Positions 26,317-33,766 of a stretch of 64,000 nt of DNA are shown here, piece by piece. Location: the NCBI RefSeq assembly GCF_001612615.1, contig NZ_BDAU01000033.1, positions 96,456 through 160,455 of the forward strand, given 5' to 3'. Both the position numbers and the translations under genes were made by a program. This DNA is from Nocardia amikacinitolerans NBRC 108937 (lineage in GTDB: Bacteria > Actinomycetota > Actinomycetes > Mycobacteriales > Mycobacteriaceae). Each line of letters opens with the position of its first letter. Position 1 is the first letter of the stretch. The notes beneath the pieces are model-generated. The model did no database searches and was not told the origin of the DNA. It worked only from the letters and a program-made list of their open reading frames with translations.

Positions 26317-27800
26317 AGGCTCCGGTACTGCCGCGCCGCTGGACGCTGCGCACCCGCTTGCTGGCGGCGCTAATGCTGATCGCGGCCTCGGGCCTCGCGG
26401 CCTTTGGTGTGTTGAGTGTACTGCTCCTGGATCGCTCGCAGCTGGAACGAGTGGATGCACAGCTGAGCGTGGTCGCCGGGGACATGGCTGGGCAGGACCG
26501 GCCGCCGCCCCCGGCTCCCGCGCCGGGTAGCCCACAGGTCCCGTCGGATTTCCGCGTCATGTTCTTCGACCTCCGTGGTGATCAGATAGGCCGGCTCGGC
26601 GCCCCGGGGCAAGCGGGAACGGTTCCGGAATTGCCGCCGATGGACGCCGCGGCGGTGGCGGCCCGCGGTGCCGCTCCGTTCACCGTCCCAGATCAGACGA
26701 ACACGAGCATCCGATGGCGGGTGAGCGCTGCTGTCCAGGCCCCAAACTCGGCCCAGCCCGAGGGTGGGACGGTCGCGGTCGCAATGTCGCTGGCCACCTC
26801 GGATGCCACCACCGAGCGGTTGCGGACGATCGAGCTGGCGGCCGGGATTGGACTACTGGCCGCGATGGTGCTGATCGCAGCCGTGCTGGTCCGGATCGGA
26901 CTCCGCCCGCTCGCGCGCATCGAGCACACCGCCGAGGCCATCGCGGGCGGTGACCTGGATCGGCGGGTCGGCGACACCGATGCGCACACCGAGACGGGAC
27001 GGCTCGGCATCGCGTTCAACGTCATGGTGGCGCGACTGTCTACGGCGATGCGGCAACTGGAGGATTCCGAACAACGAATGCGGACATTCGTCGCAGACGC
27101 CTCGCACGAACTACGCACGCCGCTGACGACCATGCGTGGCTATGCCGAGCTGTACCGCCACGGTGGTGGCGACACCGAATCGGACGTCGGGAAGCTGATG
27201 GAGCGGATCGAGGCCGCAGCCATCCGGATGGGCCTGCTGGTCGAAGACCTGCTTCTGCTGGCTCGCCTGGATGAGCAACGACCGCTCGACCTGGCCGAAG
27301 TGGACCTCGGAGCGATCGCCGCCGACGTCGTGGCCGACGCTCGCACCAGAGCGCCCGCTCGCGAGATCGGCGTGGATGTGCCTCCGACGCCGCGGTATGT
27401 CGTCGGCGACGAGAACCGGTTGCGCCAAGTGGTCACCAATCTGGTGAACAACGCGCTGGTGCACACGCCGGGCGCCACAACGATCAGCGTCGTGGTGCGG
27501 GTGCAGCTCTCCGCCGCGATCCACAGTGAGATCGCGGCGGAGGCCGGCGCCGAGTTGCCGGATGCCGATGAATACTTGGTGCTCGAGGTGGCCGACAACG
27601 GTCCCGGGATACCGAGGGCGAAAGCTCCGCACGTATTCGATCGTTTTTACCAGGCGAGCAAATCGCGTTCCCATGCAGCAAGTTCCGGCCTCGGCTTATC
27701 GATCGTCTCGGCGATCCTCACTGCGCACGGTGCGCGGATACAACTGCTCACCACCCCGGGCGCAGGGGCGACATTCCGTATCCTATTCGCGCCGCGATGA
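26313..27800 (+). CDS. Sensor histidine kinase (orphaned)
   Basis: 495 residues from GTG 26313, which overlaps the broken regulator's stop. Two transmembrane helices (about 15-39 and 174-195) flank an extracytoplasmic sensor of about 130 residues with a Pro-rich stretch near 62-75. A HAMP domain (RIGLRPLARIEHTAEAIAGG) leads to the HisKA box FVADASHELRTPL with His265, then the N, G1 and G2 boxes (NLVNNALVHTPG, DNGPGIP, GLGLSIV). It is built like the kinase at 28540-30039. With its own regulator ruined it may be silent or may signal to the intact regulator at 30036-30752. Confidence 0.9.
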   Translation: MKAPVLPRRWTLRTRLLAALMLIAASGLAAFGVLSVLLLDRSQLERVDAQLSVVAGDMAGQDRPPPPAPAPGSPQVPSDFRVMFFDLRGDQIGRLGAPGQAGTVPELPPMDAAAVAARGAAPFTVPDQTNTSIRWRVSAAVQAPNSAQPEGGTVAVAMSLATSDATTERLRTIELAAGIGLLAAMVLIAAVLVRIGLRPLARIEHTAEAIAGGDLDRRVGDTDAHTETGRLGIAFNVMVARLSTAMRQLEDSEQRMRTFVADASHELRTPLTTMRGYAELYRHGGGDTESDVGKLMERIEAAAIRMGLLVEDLLLLARLDEQRPLDLAEVDLGAIAADVVADARTRAPAREIGVDVPPTPRYVVGDENRLRQVVTNLVNNALVHTPGATTISVVVRVQLSAAIHSEIAAEAGAELPDADEYLVLEVADNGPGIPRAKAPHVFDRFYQASKSRSHAASSGLGLSIVSAILTAHGARIQLLTTPGAGATFRILFAPR

Positions 27801-28100
27801 CACCCAGCAGGGATTCCAGTCCTTTGCCAGCGCAAGACGGCGCTCCAAATTCTATGCGGCGCGAGTCGGGTCACGTTCACGAGCCATCCATGTCCTTTGC
27901 TTGGTATGGCGATCGACTGCCTCAGGATGATGACTGAAGATGGTCCCCGCGATAAGCGGGCTCTCCCGCAGGGAATGAGACACAGCTGATTCGCAGCCGC
28001 GCGGGAGGTTTCCATGAGCTGGCCGCACCAGGATGGGAACGGTCAAGGGGGTCGGCGAATTGTCGCGACCGGCTCACCCGAGCAGAGGAGATACGAATAC

Positions 28101-28358
28101 ATGATGAAATCGAAGCTCGCCAAGGTAACGGTGATCGGGGGAATCGGCCTCGGTATGATCGGCCTCGGTGCCGGTGTCGCTAGTGCACAGCCGGGTCCTG
28201 GCCCGGTCCCTGGCAATCAGAATCCCGGCCCCGGCGGACCCAACTCAGGCCATGGCAATCAGAATCCCGGTCCCGGCGGACCCAACCCGGCGCCAGGCCC
28301 TCACCAGCCGACGCCGCGCGGCTTCTGGCTCTTCAACCAGTGGATCCCGTTGCCCTGA
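28101..28358 (+). CDS. Small exported Pro/Gly-rich protein
   Basis: 85 residues, ATG 28101 after AGAGGAG. A signal peptide ends at GAGVASAQPG. The mature 50 residues are Pro/Gly/Asn-rich with two near-identical copies of GNQNPGPGGPN and close with the aromatic motif RGFWLFNQWIPLP. No enzyme fold is possible at this size; a cell-surface or secreted structural peptide is likely. It stands alone between two kinase genes and is followed by a long hairpin terminator. Similar short NxNPGPGGP proteins occur in nocardiae, to my recollection, without known function. Confidence 0.75.
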   Translation: MMKSKLAKVTVIGGIGLGMIGLGAGVASAQPGPGPVPGNQNPGPGGPNSGHGNQNPGPGGPNPAPGPHQPTPRGFWLFNQWIPLP

Positions 28359-28397
28359 GCTCGCCAGCTGAGCTTCATCTGGATGGCCCGGTGACAC

Positions 28398-28450
28398 GAT
28401 ACGACATAGCCCCGCTCCTGAGTTCGGTGTGAGCGGGGCTTCGTCGTATC
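28398..28450. terminator. Long hairpin terminator
   Basis: Inner arms AGCCCCGCTC/GAGCGGGGCT enclose a 13-base loop. Outer arms GATACGAC (28398-28405) and GTCGTATC (28443-28450) extend the stem. It lies 40 bases after the small exported protein and before the convergent kinase gene. Confidence 0.8.
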
Positions 28451-28539
28451 GCGAGGCGCTACGCGGCCGCGCCACGATCGACCAACCTCTGTGTGAGCGC
28501 TCCTTCCGAGTCCGAAGAGGTCGTCCCCGACACTCGGGG

Positions 28540-30039
28540 TCATGCGAGCCCGCGCGGCAGATTGACGGTGAAGGTCGCGCCCTGGCCGAGTTCGCTTGTC
28601 ACGCCGACATGGCCGCCGTGCGCCGTGACCAACGCATGCACGATGGACAGGCCGAGTCCGGTGCCCCCGCTGGCACGGGTGCGTGAATCGTCGGTGCGGT
28701 AGAAGCGCTCGAATACGCGAGCCGCGGCGTCTGCCGACAATCCGGGACCCGCGTCGATCACCTCGATCCAAACCTCCTCGGGGCAAGGCGTGAGGCGTAC
28801 CGTGATCGCCGAGTCGGCGGGGGTGTGGGTGAGCGCGTTGCCCAGAAGGTTGGACAGCACCTGACGCAGCCGAGCCGAGTCTCCGACCACGTCAAGGGTG
28901 CCGACGCCTCGGACGAGCTCCAACGAGATCGATCGGGCGGGTACCGACGATTTCCGCGGCTGTGGGGCGGCCATCGCCCGTGTGCTGTCAACCGCGTCGC
29001 TCGCTAGGGCGAGCAGGTCCACCAGTTCGCGTTCCAACGGGCGATTGGCGTCCAACCGCGCGAGCATCAGCAGGTCCTCGACGAGCAGACCCATTCGGCC
29101 CGCCTCACACTCGATCCGTCGGAGCAGCATGCCCGCGTCGGTGCTCGCACCCTGCCGGTAGAGTTCGGCGAAACCTCGGATCGTTGTCAACGGTGTGCGC
29201 AGCTCATGGCTCGCGTCGGCGACGAATCGGCGCATTTTCGCCTCGGATTGGCGTGCGGCTTCTTCCGAGGCCTCGGTGGCCGCGACGCCCCGTTGGATCT
29301 GGGCCAGCATTTCGTTGAGTGAGCGAGCGAGATGGTCGACTTCGGTATCGATGTCGCGCACCGGCAGTCGCCGATGTAGGTCGCCGCCAGCGATGGCGGC
29401 GGCCGTCCGCTCCACCTCGCGCAAGGGGCGCAGGCTGCGCCGGATCACCAGGTAGCCGAAGACCCCGAGTGCGCCGAGGGTGGTGAGACCGGTGCCGATC
29501 TCGAAATAGATGAGGCGGGAGACGATGTCGGAATTCTCAGTGAGCGGCATGCCGATCGTGGTGGAGCCGTATTGGTTGGCGGTGGTAAGCACCCGCCACC
29601 GGGTGGCGGCGCCATCTGCCGAATTCACCGTCACCGTGAGACCTTCGGGTGTCGATGTGAGATCCGGCGTCGTGCCGTCCGCGCCCGGCAACTGCTGCAT
29701 GACCTCTCCCGCGGCGTTCTTACGCAGTTCGTAGAACCGGCGTGGTTGCTCTTCCAGTGATATACCCACGACGGGAGGGTTTGGTAAGTCCGCCGGAACC
29801 CAGCTTGTCCGACCGTCCTCGGTGACGATCTGCGTCATCTTCCTGGGTTTCGCCCATGATCGGGCGGCGTCCTTTAGTTGTTCGTCCACTCGGGCGGTCA
29901 GGGAACGGCTCAGCGCGGAGGTCACCGCGGCCCCGGAGGCGAACAGCGCCGCGGCCGACAGAGCGAGCAGCGCTATTACCAGTCCGACGCGGAGCGGAAC
30001 GGCCGCTGCCCGTCGGGCGAGTGCCTCGCGCAACCTCAT
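28540..30039 (-). CDS. Sensor histidine kinase
   Basis: 499 residues. Transmembrane helices at about 18-42 and 180-198 bound an extracytoplasmic sensor of about 135 residues. HAMP (RSLRPLREVERTAAAIAGGD), a coiled linker, the HisKA box FVADASHELRTPLTTIRGFA with His278, and an ATPase domain (NLLGNALTHTPADS, DAGPGLS, GTGLGLSIVHALV) follow. It belongs to the OmpR-partner kinase group that includes mycobacterial TcrY. Its ATG overlaps the stop of the response regulator by 4 bases, so the two are co-translated. The signal sensed is unknown. Confidence 0.92.
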   Translation of the reverse strand: MRLREALARRAAAVPLRVGLVIALLALSAAALFASGAAVTSALSRSLTARVDEQLKDAARSWAKPRKMTQIVTEDGRTSWVPADLPNPPVVGISLEEQPRRFYELRKNAAGEVMQQLPGADGTTPDLTSTPEGLTVTVNSADGAATRWRVLTTANQYGSTTIGMPLTENSDIVSRLIYFEIGTGLTTLGALGVFGYLVIRRSLRPLREVERTAAAIAGGDLHRRLPVRDIDTEVDHLARSLNEMLAQIQRGVAATEASEEAARQSEAKMRRFVADASHELRTPLTTIRGFAELYRQGASTDAGMLLRRIECEAGRMGLLVEDLLMLARLDANRPLERELVDLLALASDAVDSTRAMAAPQPRKSSVPARSISLELVRGVGTLDVVGDSARLRQVLSNLLGNALTHTPADSAITVRLTPCPEEVWIEVIDAGPGLSADAAARVFERFYRTDDSRTRASGGTGLGLSIVHALVTAHGGHVGVTSELGQGATFTVNLPRGLA

Positions 30040-30752
30040 GCCCGTGTCGAGCCCGGTTCGCGCAGTACGTAACCCACGCCGCGCAGCGTGTGGATGAGCT
30101 TGGGATCGGTGGTGTCGATCTTGCGGCGCAGATAGGAGACATACGATTCGACCACCCCCGCGTCGCCGCCGAAGTCATAGCGCCACACGTGATCCAAGAT
30201 TTTCGGTTTGCTGAGCACCTTACCTACGTTGACCATGAAGTACCGCAGCAGCGTGAATTCGGTGGGCGACAGCGAAACCGGCTCGCCCGCCTTCCACACT
30301 TCGTGACTGTCCTCATCGATTTCGATGTCTGCCACCGTGATCCGCGAGTTCTCCTCGGCCGCGACGAACCGCCCGGACCGGCGAAGGATGACCCGTAGCC
30401 GTGCGATCACTTCCTCGAGGCTGAACGGCTTTGTCACGTAGTCGTCGGCGCCGAGGCTGAGCCCGGTGATCTTGTCCTCGACCGCGTCGCGGGCCGTGAG
30501 GAACAGCACCGGCGCCTGTATCCCGTTGGCGCGCAGGCGGCGCAACACCCCGAATCCGTCGATACCGGGCATCATCACGTCCACGATCAACGCGTCGGGT
30601 CGAAACGATCCGACTTTGCCCAGCCCCTCGGCCCCGCTGGTCGCCGTCGCGACTTCGAAACCCTGGAACCGCAGGCTGACGGCCAAGAGTTCGGTGATGG
30701 TGGACTCGTCGTCGATGACGAGAACACGCGCCTCCTGATTTCCACTGCTCAT
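30036..30752 (-). CDS. OmpR-family response regulator
   Basis: 238 residues from ATG 30752. The receiver has the acidic pair D14/D15, phosphoacceptor D58 (ALIVDVMMPGIDG), the conserved Thr86 and Lys108 (DDYVTKPFSLEEV). The C-terminal winged helix shows LSPTEFTLLRYFMVNVGKVL, VVESYVSYLRRKIDTTDPKL and LRGVGYVLR. It pairs with the kinase downstream. The output domain resembles the broken regulator at 25877-26316, so the two systems probably arose by duplication. Confidence 0.93.
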   Translation of the reverse strand: MSSGNQEARVLVIDDESTITELLAVSLRFQGFEVATATSGAEGLGKVGSFRPDALIVDVMMPGIDGFGVLRRLRANGIQAPVLFLTARDAVEDKITGLSLGADDYVTKPFSLEEVIARLRVILRRSGRFVAAEENSRITVADIEIDEDSHEVWKAGEPVSLSPTEFTLLRYFMVNVGKVLSKPKILDHVWRYDFGGDAGVVESYVSYLRRKIDTTDPKLIHTLRGVGYVLREPGSTRA

Positions 30753-31126
30753 GGGATCTATCGTTGGTTCGTCACCTACGCGCGACCTCAGCGAAAACTG
30801 TGTGTCCGCTGTGGCTGGTTGTCGAGCGGTTCGACAGTGCATTAGCCAGCGGTTCATCCGACAGCTTGCAATGGCAGGATTTGACCACTCGCCGGGTCGA
30901 TTCCTGTCGATGCGTCATCCGGCGGTTTCGCGGGTTCGTCGGTGGCGCTCGCCGGCCGGATGACGACTTGGAGACAATTCCTCGGCGGGCGTGTGGCCGC
31001 ACGACCGGCGGCCACTGGTGACGTCAGAGCCTCTTCACCTAATGGCAAGTGCTGCAGTATCATTTGCAGCGCATTCATCGCTGGCAGCCTCAGGTGCGGT
31101 GACGATTTCCGCCCACTGGCTCGAGA
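30753..31126. other. Gene-free control region of the two-component operon
   Basis: 374 bases between the response-regulator start and the stop of the next leftward gene. No gene is seen. GCTGCA (31051-31056) and TGCAGC (31065-31070) form a 6-base inverted repeat with an 8-base gap. It may be a weak terminator for the gene ending at 31127 or an operator. Confidence 0.4.
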
Positions 31127-31900
31127 TCACGGTTGACCGGCTTTGGGCTGATCGGCCTTCGGTTTGTCGGCCCAACGTGTCGTGCCTTCCTCGGCGTTCA
31201 GTGTGGTCAACAAGTCGATGCCCGATGCGACCAGCGTGGGTCCGCCCGCGGCCACGGTGCCGAGGATGCCGCCGACGCTCGCGCCCGTCACCAGTCCAGT
31301 CACGCAGCCTGCGACCAGCGTGACGACGCACCCGATGGCAGCGCCCACCGCGGTGCCGAGAAACGCGCCGATGGAGGTGGCCATGCCGAACTGCGTGGAG
31401 AACTCGTTCATCGCGTGCTGATTCTCCGCCTGCGACGCGATCGGTTTGACGATCAGCGGGCGGCTGACCTCGAGAGCGCTCGGCTGCCGCGGAGCCAACG
31501 TCAGCACAGTGCCGTCCTTCTCGACGACACCCTCTACCGGGACATCCACGCCGGCGACGGTGAATGCCAGCGGCAGCGTCAAGACGGTGTGTCCGCTGTC
31601 GTCGGCGAGGTCGACGACGTCGACGACGTCGGTGGCGGAGACGGGCTTGCCTGTCTCGTCGATTGCCGTGCCGTTGATCTCGGTCAGCCTGGCACCCGAG
31701 GCCACCTCGTCTCGGTGTGCCTTCGTCACGGTGAAGGTGCCGTGTTTTACGGTGGCCACCACCGTATGGTCCACGAGCTTCGTCGAATACACGATGTCCG
31801 GCCGCACCACGACGTCAGGTTCGGCATGCGCGGCGCCGGCGGCGAGGGTGAGTGTTCCGACGACCGCGATGGCCGCCGCGCTACCGCTGCGGGGTTTCAT
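31127..31900 (-). CDS. Exported protein with glycine-zipper C-terminal half
   Basis: 257 residues with GGGAGACAGT before ATG 31900. A signal peptide ends at AAGAAHAEPDV. A beta-rich domain (DIVYSTKLVDHTVVATVKHG, near 40-150) precedes a hydrophobic Gly/Ala/Cys segment (GAFLGTAVGAAIGCVVTLVA, then CVTGLVTGASVGGILG) and a Lys/Pro-rich tail with repeated K-A-D/G-Q-P. Order and composition match the protein at 4902-5666, which is therefore a distant paralogue. Function is unknown; a surface or membrane-inserting role is a guess. Confidence 0.75.
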   Translation of the reverse strand: MKPRSGSAAAIAVVGTLTLAAGAAHAEPDVVVRPDIVYSTKLVDHTVVATVKHGTFTVTKAHRDEVASGARLTEINGTAIDETGKPVSATDVVDVVDLADDSGHTVLTLPLAFTVAGVDVPVEGVVEKDGTVLTLAPRQPSALEVSRPLIVKPIASQAENQHAMNEFSTQFGMATSIGAFLGTAVGAAIGCVVTLVAGCVTGLVTGASVGGILGTVAAGGPTLVASGIDLLTTLNAEEGTTRWADKPKADQPKAGQP

Positions 31901-32194
31901 ACTGTCTCCCTTTCGATCAAAGGAATTTCGTACATGCGTTCCCGTGCTGTTTTCGGCAATTCCACCGCGTGGGTTCGGCGGAGAGGGAGACGCATGTGGC
32001 GATCAAGATCGGAGGAAGCTTAGCCGAATGGTATCGATAGATGCGAGTTCATAGTTGAAAATCCCCTGCGGTACGGGTGAATTCACGGAATTGATGAAAG
32101 AAGGAGTATGCGTCTTGCAATTCTGGATATCCGACGCGTGGTCGCTGTGAGATTTCTTCTAATTCGCTGGAAAGGGGCCGGGACGCGCTCGGCC

Positions 32195-33091
32195 CTAGAT
32201 CTTCCGTGCTTGCGCTGGGATGTGATGTTCGGACGAACACTGCGACACAGATCGGTTCAGCGGCTTCGGCCCGCCGCAGCCGGATGTCAGCGGCCGCCGT
32301 CCGATGGTACGGCGCAGCATGCTCGAGGGCAGCCTGCCGGCGGCCATGTCGCGGCGCATTCGCCAGATGCCGCGCAAGTCCTTCAGCGCGGTGTCGACGA
32401 TGTCGACCCGGCTGTCCGGGTCGTCGATCCAGTCGACCGGCACTTCGTGGATGCGCAGCCCGGCGCGTTCGGCGATGACGAGCAACTCGGTGTCGAAGAA
32501 CCATTCGCCGTCCTGAACCAAGGGGAGCACCTGGCGGGCAACGTCGGAGCGCATTGCCTTGAACCCGCACTGCGCGTCGGAGAACCGGGCGCGCAGTGTG
32601 GCTTTGAGGATGGCGTTGTAGCAGCGCGAGACGAACTCGCGCTTGGGACCGCGGACCACCCGCGATTTGCCGCTGAGGCGGGTGCCGATGGACAAGTCGG
32701 AGTGCCCGGTGAACAGGGGGGCGATCAACGGCAACAGTGCGTTGAGATCGGTCGACAGATCGACATCCATGTATGCGACCACCGGGGCGTCGGAGGCCAG
32801 CCAGGCGGTGCGCAGCGCCCGTCCGCGGCCTTTGGCATCGAGGTGCACGACGTTGACGTTGTCGTACTCGCTCCGGATCAGATGCGCCAGCTGAAGCGTC
32901 GAGTCCGTACTCGCGTTGTCTGCGATGGTGATTCGAGTTCGGAAGGGAAACTGCGCAGCCAGGTGTTCCTCCAGGCGGTACACGCAGTCCGCGAGGCTGT
33001 TCTCCTCGTTGTACACCGGAATCACAATGTCCAGCGCGGGATTCGGGATCGGAGTCAGAGTGGTGTGCGGGGCAATGAGTGCTCGTGTCAT
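32195..33091 (-). CDS. GT2-family glycosyltransferase (dolichyl/polyprenyl-phosphate sugar synthase-like)
   Basis: 298 residues from ATG 33091. The GT-A fold is clear: DIVIPVYNEENSLADCVYRL, then ITIADNASTDSTLQLA, then the DxD-type VAYMDVDLSTDLNALLPLIA, then SDAQCGFKAMR and GEWFFDTELLVIAERAG with the catalytic acidic residue. Such enzymes transfer a sugar from a nucleotide donor to polyprenyl phosphate at the inner face of the membrane. No C-terminal membrane helix is seen. The GT39 enzymes at the left end of the window use this kind of product. The C-terminal 40 residues are low-homology and may be an over-run. Confidence 0.88.
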   Translation of the reverse strand: MTRALIAPHTTLTPIPNPALDIVIPVYNEENSLADCVYRLEEHLAAQFPFRTRITIADNASTDSTLQLAHLIRSEYDNVNVVHLDAKGRGRALRTAWLASDAPVVAYMDVDLSTDLNALLPLIAPLFTGHSDLSIGTRLSGKSRVVRGPKREFVSRCYNAILKATLRARFSDAQCGFKAMRSDVARQVLPLVQDGEWFFDTELLVIAERAGLRIHEVPVDWIDDPDSRVDIVDTALKDLRGIWRMRRDMAAGRLPSSMLRRTIGRRPLTSGCGGPKPLNRSVSQCSSEHHIPAQARKI

Positions 33092-33766
33092 GTTGTCCAC
33101 GATCACGTTCGTGCCTGCCGTGGCCCTGGAACGAGGCTGCCAGCTCGCTGTGAATGGATTTGCGGACGGTCGAGCGGAACCCTGTGCGGCGATGGGTGGC
33201 GCGCCTTCAGCAACTTCCCAGCTGGGCCTGCGGCAGATCTGAGGTACGTCGCCGACCATGAATGACGTGGCGCTAACGGAATTCGGTGCTAACCGTTGGA
33301 TGCCATGCACTTCCCGCGAGAAAATTCCTCATCCTGAATCCCTCGTGGGAAATCGAGCCGCCGGGCGAGGCCTTCCAATCCACTCGCTCGGCGGCTCCTG
33401 TGCTCTTCTCCTCGTTCAGATCGTGCACGGATTCTTGCAGCCGTTCGCCGGACCGTGCTTTCGGGCTATCTCGGCGGTGGATGGCGCTTTCGGCCGACCC
33501 GATTGCCCCGGACCGTGAGGGGGTCCGGGGCAATCCGGTCGGCCGAAAGCCTGCGGGGATCCGAAGAATCGCGCCCGGGGTATCCGCGTCTTCGACCGGC
33601 GTGTCGAGGATGCACGGGGTACGAAAAGACGCCATAGCATTCCCCGGCCGGGAGCGTCGCAAACTCCCGATTGGGCGATTTGCGGAGTTCGTCGACGTCT
33701 GTGCGCATCAGGGTGGGATTGCTCAGGTATAGCTGACGTCGCGAGCGGCGACTAGGATCGATCGCT
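33092..33766. other. Gene-free stretch before the LuxR-type regulator
   Basis: 675 bases with no convincing gene. The outstanding structure is the long inverted repeat at 33486-33550. The promoter of the regulator at 33767 is expected in the last 150 bases. Confidence 0.5.
33486..33550. repeat. Long near-perfect inverted repeat (29-base arms)
   Basis: The left arm begins GCTTTCGGCCGACC and ends GATTGCCCCGGACC; the right arm is its reverse complement with a single mismatch and ends GGCCGAAAGC. The loop is GTGAGGG. It may be a strong terminator, but it lies 395 bases from the nearest gene end and 216 bases before the next start, so a small non-autonomous element or RNA structure is also possible. 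Confidence 0.75.

Noticed and set aside
28168..28371. Alternative frame over the small Pro/Gly-rich exported protein
   Set aside because: The frame from 28101 has a signal peptide, ribosome site and peptide repeats; the other has none.
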